A stretch of DNA of 64,000 nt from Chitinophagaceae bacterium (GTDB lineage: Bacteria > Bacteroidota > Bacteroidia > Chitinophagales > Chitinophagaceae): assembly GCA_016715365.1 (NCBI GenBank), contig JADKAM010000004.1, positions 248,001 to 312,000 of the forward strand, given 5' to 3'. Shown here one piece after another: positions 27,272 through 35,311 of this stretch. The position numbers and the translations under genes were made by a program. The notes under the pieces are model-generated. The model saw only the letters and a list, made by a program, of their open reading frames with translations, searched no databases and had not been told where the DNA came from. The stretch's first letter is position 1; each line of letters begins with the position of its first letter.

Positions 27272-27553
27272 ATGGATATATTTATAAATACAAAAAAAAG
27301 TAAAATAATATTTTTGCTTAGTTTATTGGTGTCTGCAATTTGGGTTCTTGGCAGGTCAATTAATATTTATCAGTTCGCAGTAGTAGGAGCAATATTTGAA
27401 ATGTTATGGCTTCCTGTTTTGGCTTTGATCCCCATTTTAACAGTTATTTCTATAATATTTTGGATTAAAGATAAACTCAATTTCAGATCCCTGAACCTGT
27501 ATTCATTTCTTATAATTGTGATGACGATTATGTTTACAATATTTTGTAAGTAA
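27272..27553 (+). CDS. Small three-helix membrane protein of unknown function
   Basis: The 93-residue protein is mostly hydrophobic, with helices at about 11-28, 35-62 and 73-91. Its ends are short and carry basic residues (NTKKSKI at the start, KDKLNFR before the last helix), giving a cytoplasmic N-terminus by the positive-inside rule. No motif or family is recognised. The ATG at 27272 is the only good start. It may be expressed with the preceding membrane protein. Confidence 0.55.
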   Translation: MDIFINTKKSKIIFLLSLLVSAIWVLGRSINIYQFAVVGAIFEMLWLPVLALIPILTVISIIFWIKDKLNFRSLNLYSFLIIVMTIMFTIFCK

Positions 27554-27735
27554 TATGAAGCTTTCAAAGAAGCTCAGCAGCCAACATAAAGGTTTTGTGT
27601 ATTGGAGTTCTCCCGCTGGCAGGTCTTCCCTGCCCAAATTAAAAACGTAAAATTGTTGAAGTAACTTCCCGATTGTATTTAGAAATCTGCAAAACTAAAG
27701 TTGAGTACATTTGTAAGGGTTTAAAATAAAATCAA

Positions 27736-28260
27736 ATGATCTCAGTTATAAGGGCAACGGAAAAAGATTTTCAACCGATCGTTAACATTGGCAGCGTAGC
27801 TGTTACAGAAGCTCATAGAGAAAGTACTACGGCCGAAAATATGAAAGCCTATATTGACAGGAATTATAGTGATAGTGCAATAAAGGAAGAGCTTAAGGAT
27901 CCGGGTAATATTTACCATATCGTACATTATAACGGCAAGCCTGTTGGCTTTTCTAAAATAATTTTAAATGCTGCACATCCGGATATTGAGGCAGAAAATG
28001 TAACCAAGCTGGACCGGATTTATATACTTGCAGCATATCACAATTTAAAATTAGGCCTTGAGCTGTTACAGTTCAATATCAGGCTGGCGGAAAATAATAA
28101 CCAATCGGGCTTGTGGTTATATACCTGGATTGGAAACACCCGGGCAATCAATTTTTATTTAAAAACAGGATTTAAAATTATTGGAAGCCATAAATTTTAC
28201 GTCACTGAAACATTCTATAACCTGAACCATCACATGTTACTTAGTTTAGTTGAAATATAA
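27736..28260 (+). CDS. GNAT-family N-acetyltransferase
   Basis: GNAT enzymes move an acetyl group from acetyl-CoA to an amine. The 174-residue protein has the family outline: strand 1 ISVIRATEKDF, a central sheet with PVGFSKIILN, the LDRIYILAAYHNLKLGLELL region in the place of the acetyl-CoA loop (Q/RxxGxG/A is here degenerate, YHNLKLG), and WIGNTRAINFYLKTGFKIIG, the typical last motif. Because the pyrophosphate loop is weak, CoA binding should be tested before activity is assumed. The substrate cannot be told. It is followed 11 bases later by the DUF1801 gene, so both are likely co-transcribed. Confidence 0.8.
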   Translation: MISVIRATEKDFQPIVNIGSVAVTEAHRESTTAENMKAYIDRNYSDSAIKEELKDPGNIYHIVHYNGKPVGFSKIILNAAHPDIEAENVTKLDRIYILAAYHNLKLGLELLQFNIRLAENNNQSGLWLYTWIGNTRAINFYLKTGFKIIGSHKFYVTETFYNLNHHMLLSLVEI

Positions 28261-28271
28261 ATGATACAATT

Positions 28272-28706
28272 ATGAACATGTTTGCAAAAAATGCGGCCAC
28301 ATCTGTACAGGAATATCTTTTAATGGTACCGGCTGATAGAAAGAAAGAGTTTGATTTTCTGCACGGATTTATTCAAAAAGCAGTGCCAAAACTAAAACCC
28401 TATTATGCTGCTAATATGATCGGTTACGGTTCATTTTACTACCTCGATTCCAAAAAGCAAAAAAAAGACTGGCCCATCATTGCCCTGGCTAATCAAAAGA
28501 ACTACATAACTATTTATGTTTGTACAATTGTTGGGGATAAAGCTGCAGCAGAAAAATATAAAAAAGAGCTGGGTAAGCTTACCAAAAGCATTACCTGCAT
28601 CCGGTTTAAAAAAATTGAAGAGATTAATCTTGATACGTTGAAAATAATATTAAAGCTTGCTGAAAAAAATCCGGGTGTTGCGGGTGCTGCCTTAGCAGAT
28701 AAATAG
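28272..28706 (+). CDS. DUF1801 protein (YdhG/iron-chaperone-like fold)
   Basis: DUF1801 proteins share a fold with the frataxin-like YdhG/Fra proteins; some carry iron in Bacillus relatives, but most have no known function. The 144-residue protein has the usual start SVQEYLLMVPADRKKEFDFL, the central AANMIGYGSFYYLDSKKQKK and a basic C-terminal helix region. ATGs at 28272 and 28278 are both possible starts. It follows the GNAT gene closely and is followed by the YjbR-like gene. A second DUF1801 gene lies at 52758-53150. Confidence 0.78.
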   Translation: MNMFAKNAATSVQEYLLMVPADRKKEFDFLHGFIQKAVPKLKPYYAANMIGYGSFYYLDSKKQKKDWPIIALANQKNYITIYVCTIVGDKAAAEKYKKELGKLTKSITCIRFKKIEEINLDTLKIILKLAEKNPGVAGAALADK

Positions 28707-28755
28707 ATCGGCCTTTCATAAATAAATGTTTTTCGTCTAAAAAATACCTTAACAA

Positions 28756-29106
28756 ATGGTTTCAATTAAAAGTTTCCGAAAGATGGCACTTGCCTTTCCG
28801 GAGGCTACCGAAGAGGCGCATTTTGAAAAAACATCTTTCAGGGTAAAAAAGAAAATCTTTGCCACTTTTGATGATAAAAACAAAAGGGCTTGTATTAAAT
28901 TATCAGCAATAGACCAGGATATTTTTTGTGCTGCAGACAAGGGTATCATTTTTCCGGTTGATAACAAATGGGGCAAACAAGGCTGGACACTAATTAAACT
29001 GAGCAAAGTGAATAAAGATTTGTTTATTGACGCTTTAACTTCAGCATACTGTGAAGTAGCACCTAAAAAACTTGCTGACCAGGTAAGACCCACGGGCAGC
29101 GAATGA
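28756..29106 (+). CDS. MmcQ/YjbR-family protein
   Basis: The 116-residue protein fits the MmcQ/YjbR family, which has a CyaY-like double-wing fold and is thought to bind DNA. The family patterns are FRKMALAFPEATEEAHF near the start, FRVKKKIFATFDDKNKRACIKLS, and a C-terminal helix ending in a basic stretch. These proteins often sit beside DUF1801 and VOC genes in this phylum, as here. The role is unknown. It is the last gene of the GNAT-DUF1801-YjbR group and is convergent with the FKBP gene 83 bases away. Confidence 0.82.
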   Translation: MVSIKSFRKMALAFPEATEEAHFEKTSFRVKKKIFATFDDKNKRACIKLSAIDQDIFCAADKGIIFPVDNKWGKQGWTLIKLSKVNKDLFIDALTSAYCEVAPKKLADQVRPTGSE

Positions 29107-29189
29107 ATATTTCAGGAGGGTTGTTTTATCAATAACTATACATTAAATAATTTGGATGTTATTTATCTTTATATACAAGAAACAACTAC

Positions 29190-30146
29190 CTAATTATTCG
29201 GCTTCACCGCAACCAGTTCCACATCAAAAATCAATACAGCATTTGCCGGTATACCTTTGGGGTTGGCCGCATTACCCGGCCTGCTCTGGCTGCCATAAGC
29301 CAGCGCATATGGGATAAAGAAAACTGCTTTTGATCCGGGGTTTAAATAACTGATCCCTTCTTCCCATCCTTTTATAACACGTCCCGTGCCCAGTGAAAAA
29401 GTCAGTGGTTGAACATGCATAAATGCACTGTCCAGGTTACTGTCAAACACAGTACCATCAAGCAGTTTGCCCCTGTAATTCAGTGTAACCAAATCGCCGG
29501 CTTTGGCCAGGGGGCCACTACCCTCCTGTTGTATGCTGTAATACAGGCCTGATACTGTTTTTATGGGGTTGATATTTTTACTGCTGAAATAAGCTTTCAA
29601 TGCCTCATCATCAGTATTTTGTACAGGCTGCTGTTCCTGCAAAGCTTTCTGCATGGCAGCTTCCCTTTCTTTTTGCAGTTGCTCTTTGGGTATTATGGAA
29701 ACCAGCCTGATATTGTATTGTATTTTATCGCCGGGCTTAATATAATCGGGCATCGGTTTTTTTGAATAATCAAACATAGATTTTGCATCTACCATACAAA
29801 TGATACTGTCGCCGGGAGTAAGCAATACAAGTGCATCCATAATATCGCCTTTAAAAGCAGCCCTGGTTAAACTAAATGCTCCGGGCTTACCCTTATTTAA
29901 CTGGCCACTGTTGTACATGATGCGGTTGTTGCAAAGCGCTATCATATGCATCATTACATCATCACCTTCCTGTGGGTGTGGTGAAGTGTTTTTGTTCTCT
30001 ATAAAAACATATTGAAGGCCGGCATTGACAGGCGTAAAATTATATACACGTTTACCTGCAGGTGCAGCAACCGGTTTAGTTGTTTGCCCTGCTGCAAATA
30101 ATGTAATAAAGCAGGCTGCTGAAACAAAAGCGAATTTTTTGAACAT
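29190..30146 (-). CDS. FKBP-type peptidyl-prolyl isomerase, periplasmic, two FKBP-like halves
   Basis: The protein speeds up rotation of prolyl peptide bonds during folding outside the inner membrane. It has a signal peptide (MFKKFAFVSAACFITLFAAGQ). The N-terminal half (about 55-155) is an FKBP fold with poor active-site match (DALVLLTPGDSIICMVDAK). After a helical linker rich in Glu/Gln the C-terminal half (about 195-315) has the full pattern: GDLVTLNYRGKLLDGTVFDS, VIKGWEEGISYLNPGSKAVF, IPYALAYGSQ and VLIFDVELV. The first half may be a binding module. It is a single gene between convergent and divergent neighbours. Confidence 0.9.
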   Translation of the reverse strand: MFKKFAFVSAACFITLFAAGQTTKPVAAPAGKRVYNFTPVNAGLQYVFIENKNTSPHPQEGDDVMMHMIALCNNRIMYNSGQLNKGKPGAFSLTRAAFKGDIMDALVLLTPGDSIICMVDAKSMFDYSKKPMPDYIKPGDKIQYNIRLVSIIPKEQLQKEREAAMQKALQEQQPVQNTDDEALKAYFSSKNINPIKTVSGLYYSIQQEGSGPLAKAGDLVTLNYRGKLLDGTVFDSNLDSAFMHVQPLTFSLGTGRVIKGWEEGISYLNPGSKAVFFIPYALAYGSQSRPGNAANPKGIPANAVLIFDVELVAVKPNN

Positions 30147-30536
30147 GGGGTTCTTGTTTTAAAAACGCTGTAAAAATATAAAAATGCTTGCTTTTGAATC
30201 TTAATAAGAAGTTAAGCGGATTTATTCTATTTTTTGTGTTCTGCAAACCATGCAAAAGTAGCAAGTCTGATTCTTTACTACTTCTTTGTCCTTACACTTT
30301 CAGCATTTCTGCTAACCAGAACTCAACGTAAAATATTGTAAATTTGGTTACTAACTGATTCTGATGCATGAAGACATTACTGCACATAACAATAAACAAA
30401 CCATGGCAGATAAAGGTATCTGCGTAATACTGGCAACTGAAATCAGCCACAGTTTGCCTGAGGCAGAAAATTAGATATGTCATGCCTGATTAACTATGGT
30501 AATTTTCGTTAGCGGCTAATTAAATAACTGTTACAA
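30147..30536. other. Intergenic stretch, 390 bases, no gene seen
   Basis: The region between the divergent FKBP gene and the next membrane-protein gene holds no frame with protein-like sequence on either strand and no strong hairpin. It should contain the two opposing promoters. I found no clear operator. Confidence 0.5.
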
Positions 30537-31028
30537 ATGATGAAACCTAAAGAAATAAAAATCACAACGCTGTTTTTCTTTGTTGCACTGGCATCGCTTT
30601 TTCTTATACTTTGGCTGGTAGATTATTCAGGCTTTGGTATTCCGGAATTAATTCCGCAGTTAAATCTGAGAACCTATGGCATCATGATCATGCTGACTTT
30701 TATACTTGTACATTTTTTATTTCAAAAGATATTATTGAATTCCAATCCGGGCATATCTGTGCTTAAACTCACGCTGTTATCAACTATAATTACATTTTTT
30801 TCTTTGCTTGTTTACCAGGTAACCAGGCAGAATCTGATTTTACATCGCCCGTTTTCAACAACAGAGATACTTTCTTTTACTGTTCCCACGCTGGTATTTG
30901 CCCTGATGGCTTTATCTACAGCATTGTCCTTAAAAAAAGCAAAGCTTATTTACAGGCAAATACCATTAGTGATCTTAATTATCCTGGTGTTGTTAAGCAG
31001 GCAATATGTGCATTCGTTTGAATGGTAA
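30537..31028 (+). CDS. Multi-span membrane protein of unknown function
   Basis: The 163-residue protein has five hydrophobic segments (about 9-28, 44-65, 74-94, 107-128, 141-157). Loops are short; one has basic residues (VTRQNLILHRP). No signal peptide or catalytic motif is visible. It precedes the M61 peptidase gene on the same strand, with a 49-base gap that carries the 16-mer AAAGTTGAGTACATTT also found before the GNAT gene. The role is unknown. Confidence 0.65.
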   Translation: MMKPKEIKITTLFFFVALASLFLILWLVDYSGFGIPELIPQLNLRTYGIMIMLTFILVHFLFQKILLNSNPGISVLKLTLLSTIITFFSLLVYQVTRQNLILHRPFSTTEILSFTVPTLVFALMALSTALSLKKAKLIYRQIPLVILIILVLLSRQYVHSFEW

Positions 31029-31077
31029 AGTTGAGTACATTTACTAAAATATTTTTGCTTTACTAAAATCTTCATAA

Positions 31078-32646
31078 ATGGGTAGCATGAATTTCAGGTT
31101 GCTTCTATTTGCAATCCTATTTCTAATTATTACTCCGGCTGCATTTTCACAAAAGGGAGCCTCACAACTGCATTTTTCGGTTTCTATACCGCAGCCTGCC
31201 AGCCATACTTACGAGGTAGAACTGCATTGCAAAAGATGGAAGCAGGATACCATCCATTTAAAAATGCCCCGGTGGATGCCGGGGTATTACCAGATAATGG
31301 ATTATGTAAAATCGGTTGAAAATTTGCTGGCCAAAGATGAAAAAGGTGAAAGTATTGCTGTTGAAAAAGTGACTGATAATACCTGGATGATTACCGGTAT
31401 TAAGAACAGATCCTTTGTTGTAAAGTATACGGTGGCAACAACCAAACAATTTGTAGCCAACAGTTATGTAGATAGTGCACATGCTTACCTTATACCCGAA
31501 AACACATTTTTGTATGCTGAAGGCCATCTCAATATTCCTGTTTCTGTTAGCCTTTCCTTCAATAAAACATGGACAAAAGTTGCAACCGGTTTAGATGCAG
31601 TTGCTGGTAAGCCCAATGAATTTACAGCGCCCGATTTTGATATACTGTACGATTGCCCCATTCTGATTGGCAACCTGGAAGAACTCCCCTCCTTTTTGGT
31701 AAGAGGGATTGAACACCGGTTCATCGGTTACAATATGGGCAATTTTGATAAGGTAGTTTTTATGAACAACCTTAAAAAAACAGTTGAAGCAGCAGTAAAT
31801 ATTATTGGCGACATTCCTTATAAACAATACACGTTTATTGGCATTGGCCCGGGTCGGGGCGGTATAGAGCACTTAAACAATACCACAGTAAGCTTTGATG
31901 GTAACGGACTGAATAAACCAGGAGCGATGAACAGGGTACTGAATTTTCTGGCGCATGAATATTTTCATCACTACAATGTAAAACGCATACGGCCTTTTGA
32001 ACTGGGCCCGTTTGATTATGATAAAGGAAACAGGACCAACCTGCTTTGGATCAGCGAAGGGCTTTCTGTTTATTATGAATACCTGGTTGTAAAAAGAGCC
32101 GGGCTGGCTGATGCTGCCATATTGTTTTCGAACTTTAACGGCAACCTCAATAATAACGAAAATAATCCCGGCAGGTTACACCAGTCTTTGCAACAGGCTA
32201 GTTACCGTACCTGGAGCGACGGTCCTTTTGGTTCACAGGGCGATGAAAAAGGGAAAACGATTTCTTACTATGATAAAGGGCCGTTAGTGGGAATGCTGTT
32301 TGATTTTGCAATACGCAACGCCACTGAAAATAAAAAATCGCTGGATGATGTAATGCGCCTGCTGTATTGGAAATATTACAAGGAGAAACAACGTGGATTT
32401 ACAGAAGCTGAGTTTCAGGCTGTTTGTGAGCAGGTAGCAGGTATTCCGCTGACAGCCATTTTTGAATATGTTTACTCAACCAAAGAACTAGACTATGCAA
32501 AATATCTGGGCTACGCCGGTTTAAAAATTGATAAACAAAGTATTGAACCGAAGGAAAAGGGAACCACGCAAAAATTCAGTATTAGCAAAATAGACGCTCC
32601 CACTCCTTTACAAATAGCCATATTAAAATCGTGGCTGGGAGAATAA
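31078..32646 (+). CDS. M61-family peptidase (glycyl aminopeptidase-like), secreted
   Basis: M61 enzymes are zinc peptidases that clip N-terminal residues, often glycine. The 522-residue protein has a signal peptide (about 1-25), the N-terminal beta domain with MPRWMPGYYQIMDY, the zinc motif HEYFHHYNVKRI with His293, Glu294 and His297, and the conserved LLWISEGLSVYYEY helix with the third ligand Glu. The usual C-terminal PDZ domain of about 90 residues is missing: the chain ends soon after YLGYAGLKIDK, the point where PDZ strands would begin. It may be a natural PDZ-less form or a truncated one. The next gene starts 49 bases on. Confidence 0.85.
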   Translation: MGSMNFRLLLFAILFLIITPAAFSQKGASQLHFSVSIPQPASHTYEVELHCKRWKQDTIHLKMPRWMPGYYQIMDYVKSVENLLAKDEKGESIAVEKVTDNTWMITGIKNRSFVVKYTVATTKQFVANSYVDSAHAYLIPENTFLYAEGHLNIPVSVSLSFNKTWTKVATGLDAVAGKPNEFTAPDFDILYDCPILIGNLEELPSFLVRGIEHRFIGYNMGNFDKVVFMNNLKKTVEAAVNIIGDIPYKQYTFIGIGPGRGGIEHLNNTTVSFDGNGLNKPGAMNRVLNFLAHEYFHHYNVKRIRPFELGPFDYDKGNRTNLLWISEGLSVYYEYLVVKRAGLADAAILFSNFNGNLNNNENNPGRLHQSLQQASYRTWSDGPFGSQGDEKGKTISYYDKGPLVGMLFDFAIRNATENKKSLDDVMRLLYWKYYKEKQRGFTEAEFQAVCEQVAGIPLTAIFEYVYSTKELDYAKYLGYAGLKIDKQSIEPKEKGTTQKFSISKIDAPTPLQIAILKSWLGE

Positions 32647-32695
32647 ACCCCATGTAACTTCTATTCTCAACTATATCATACATCCATTTTATTTC

Positions 32696-33712
32696 ATGAA
32701 ACCCAATGATAATATGCTTTTAGTACCAGGCTCCGATACAGGCAGTACAGGTATTTATCAGCTAAAACGTTTATGGAGTAAGGCCATTGCCGGTCCGGAT
32801 ATTGTAAATCAATATCCCGAAGAAACCGGATTAGACAATGCACTGATCGATATTTTAGGGCTGGGTCTGCTTCCCACCTTTCAGTATTTATATTGGCAAA
32901 AACCCGACTTTGAAAGTTTTGAAAATTGGGTTATCACTCAAGCTGGTGGGCATATTACGGAAAATACCATACAACAATGCAATGCATTATTCCAAAATAA
33001 AACCACCCATCATCAAAATATTAACGATGATGTACTTACACCCGGTGACATTGCTTTTTGGGAAAAACATGGCTATGTGATCATTAAAAATGCTGTAACT
33101 CCTCAGGATTGCGCAGCCAGCCGTAAAGCCATCATGGATTATCTTGAAATGGATGAAGCCGATGAAACAACCTGGTATAAAAAAAGCGGTTTCATGCAAG
33201 GAATTATGGTGCCCTTATATAGAAATGCTGCTGTTGATAAAAACAGAAATTCACCTGTAATCAAAAGAGCTTTTGAACAGCTATGGAACCGAACTGATCT
33301 GATAGTAACTACTGATAAATGTGGTTTTAACCCACCTGAAACTGACAGTTTTAAATACAGAGGCATCGGGCTTCATTGGGATGTTAGTTTAGCAACACCC
33401 ATTCCCTTTGGTACCCAGGGTATTTTATATTTAACAGATACTGCTGCCAACCAGGGAGCCTTAAGGGTAGTGCCCGGTTTTCATAATAAGATAGAAAGCT
33501 GGCTGAAGGAATTACCCGCAAATGTTAACCCCAGGGAAGTAGATCTTTCTGTATTCAATCCAATACCAATAGCTGCAAATGCAGGCGATTTTATTATCTG
33601 GAATCATAAGTTGCCGCATGACAGCAGTCCTAACAAGGCCAACTTGCCAAGAATTGTGCAGTATCTTAATTGGTATGCGCCTTTGGCAGATGTGCAAGAG
33701 GAATGGAGGTAG
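32696..33712 (+). CDS. Phytanoyl-CoA dioxygenase-family Fe(II)/2-oxoglutarate oxygenase
   Basis: These enzymes hydroxylate or otherwise oxidise a substrate with Fe(II), O2 and 2-oxoglutarate. In the 338-residue protein the metal triad is visible: His227 and Asp229 in LHWDVS and His308 in KLPHDSSPN, with an Arg nearby (LPRIVQY) to hold 2-oxoglutarate. A first section (about 1-100) is a helical extension not typical of the minimal family. The rest has KHGYVIIKNAVTPQDC and GILYLTDTAANQGALRVVPG, both family patterns. The substrate is unknown; relatives act on fatty acyl chains, ectoine or natural products. It stands alone on the strand. Confidence 0.84.
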   Translation: MKPNDNMLLVPGSDTGSTGIYQLKRLWSKAIAGPDIVNQYPEETGLDNALIDILGLGLLPTFQYLYWQKPDFESFENWVITQAGGHITENTIQQCNALFQNKTTHHQNINDDVLTPGDIAFWEKHGYVIIKNAVTPQDCAASRKAIMDYLEMDEADETTWYKKSGFMQGIMVPLYRNAAVDKNRNSPVIKRAFEQLWNRTDLIVTTDKCGFNPPETDSFKYRGIGLHWDVSLATPIPFGTQGILYLTDTAANQGALRVVPGFHNKIESWLKELPANVNPREVDLSVFNPIPIAANAGDFIIWNHKLPHDSSPNKANLPRIVQYLNWYAPLADVQEEWR

Positions 33713-33838
33713 CATTTTTGTTCTTTCCAGCATCAACATGGTTAATATAAAATACCCTTTCAATCTCCGGCTGTTTTTTTACAATGTGTGAATCATGTAA
33801 ATTACTTACATGATTGCATAACAAGGCTGGCATAAAAC

Positions 33839-34459
33839 ATGCGTAGCTTTAAAAACGAATTTGTTTTAAACTACCATTTATTGAAAAAAATACTCATCAT
33901 CAACGGGCATCCGGATGAAAAAAGCTTCTGTTTTGCATTGGCAGAAAGCTATAAAAAAGGTGCAGATACAAATGGTGCCGAATGCAGGTTAGTGCATTTG
34001 ACTGATTTGCAATTTAACCCGGTGCTTACATACGGTTACCGGGTTGTGTCAGAACTTGAACCGGATTTACAGAAAATGCAACAGTATATATTACAGGCCG
34101 ATCATTTGGTTTTTGTATATCCAACCTGGTGGGGAACTTATCCTGCATTATTAAAAGGATTTATTGACAGGGTTTTTCTGCCCAATTTTTCATTTAAGTA
34201 TCATAAAGATTCACCATTTTGGGACAAACTTTTAAAGGGAAAAACAGCCCGGTTAATTGTTACCATGGATACGCCCAAGTGGTATTATTGGCTGGTGTAC
34301 CGAAGCCCCGGTCATAATTCTATGAAAAGGGCCATACTAGAGTTTTGTGGTATCAAACCTGTAAGGATCACATCCTTTTCACCCGTTAAATCGTCAGACG
34401 AATTGAAAAGAAAAAAATGGCTTAATGAAGTTGAAGCTTTAGGGAAAAAGCAATTATAA
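33839..34459 (+). CDS. NAD(P)H:quinone oxidoreductase-like flavoprotein (flavodoxin fold)
   Basis: The protein fits the flavodoxin-like fold-2 family (DT-diaphorase, MdaB and KefF relatives), which passes two electrons from NAD(P)H through FMN or FAD to quinones. Patterns are KKILIINGHPDEKSFCFALA at the start, VFVYPTWWGTYPALLKGFID in the flavin-binding loop and a late SPGHNSMKRAILEFCGI stretch. The ATG at 33839 gives 206 residues; a TTG at 33881 directly before KKILIING is an equally good start and gives 192. It ends 35 bases before a strong bidirectional terminator. Confidence 0.82.
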   Translation: MRSFKNEFVLNYHLLKKILIINGHPDEKSFCFALAESYKKGADTNGAECRLVHLTDLQFNPVLTYGYRVVSELEPDLQKMQQYILQADHLVFVYPTWWGTYPALLKGFIDRVFLPNFSFKYHKDSPFWDKLLKGKTARLIVTMDTPKWYYWLVYRSPGHNSMKRAILEFCGIKPVRITSFSPVKSSDELKRKKWLNEVEALGKKQL

Positions 34460-34494
34460 ATGGCGGACAGACCTGAAGCTGTACCATAAAATAT

Positions 34495-34528
34495 TACAAA
34501 CAACCGGCTTATAAGCCGGTTGTTTGTA
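34495..34528. terminator. Perfect 34-base palindrome, bidirectional terminator
   Basis: Two 16-base arms (TACAAACAACCGGCTT and its exact complement) around an AT centre, between two convergent genes. The GC-rich core with A/T flanks fits a terminator on both strands. Confidence 0.85.
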
Positions 34529-34544
34529 TATAAAAAATGAATTT

Positions 34545-35057
34545 TTATTTAACTGCTGTCAGGTTTTCATCTGTATTATTTATTTGCAGGTATTTTATCA
34601 GTTCACTCTGCACCACCAGTGGATTTACCTTTTTAATACTCATACGTCCGGTTAATGAATTATAGGCCCTTGAACGGTTGGTAACAAACAGTCCATTCAT
34701 ATTGAATTCTTCACCATTTTTTGCCAGGTCAAGTACATTCAGTTGTATTACATGTTTACTTTGTTCGCCGGGATAATTGTTTTCCAGCCATTTTGCATCC
34801 TGCATCACAATTTTGCCATCCTTTGCAATGCGTACGCTTAATTTTTTAATGCCATAGTACTTAGTATTCCCTGCATAATAAGCGGTGTGGGAATATCCGG
34901 TGTACTTTCCTTTCACTTTACTGATGACAATTTCATATTCCAAAGTCTGTTGCGTTGAATCATTGTACATGGTTCCTTTCCAAAGTCCGGTAATATCCTG
35001 GCAAAAGGAAAATAAGGGGCAGCATAGTACTGTTAGTATGAAGATTACTGGTTTCAT
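34545..35057 (-). CDS. Secreted beta-rich protein of unknown function
   Basis: The 170-residue protein has a signal peptide (MKPVIFILTVLCCPLFSFCQ). The mature part has strands as in lipocalin-like proteins: ITGLWKGTMYNDS, EYEIVISKVKGKYTGYSHTA, and the ends RSRAYNSLTGRMSIKKV. The GxW start of a lipocalin-like barrel (GLWKG) is visible, but I cannot assign a ligand. It is convergent with the quinone reductase gene and has its own divergent space before the next gene. Confidence 0.65.
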   Translation of the reverse strand: MKPVIFILTVLCCPLFSFCQDITGLWKGTMYNDSTQQTLEYEIVISKVKGKYTGYSHTAYYAGNTKYYGIKKLSVRIAKDGKIVMQDAKWLENNYPGEQSKHVIQLNVLDLAKNGEEFNMNGLFVTNRSRAYNSLTGRMSIKKVNPLVVQSELIKYLQINNTDENLTAVK

Positions 35058-35311
35058 AGGTTTGGGTTTTAAGGGTATTCCAAACAGATAACGTAAAACT
35101 GTATTATTTTATTTTAAAAATTCAGGCTTTTTTACATTTCTTTTTTTAACTACTCTTAATCAGTGAATTAAGCTGCTTAAGAAATTTTACAGGGCCTAAG
35201 CAAAAAATGGAAAAATAGCCGGATCTGAAAAATATGTACACCAAAACCATTGAAAATATTATCCCCACTCCTTTTCAACTATTCATTAACTTTCGGTTAA
35301 AATAATAAAGC

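Noticed and set aside
25362..27735. Integron gene-cassette array as a firm call
   Set aside because: No integrase and no convincing attC pair was seen; kept only as a low-confidence observation.
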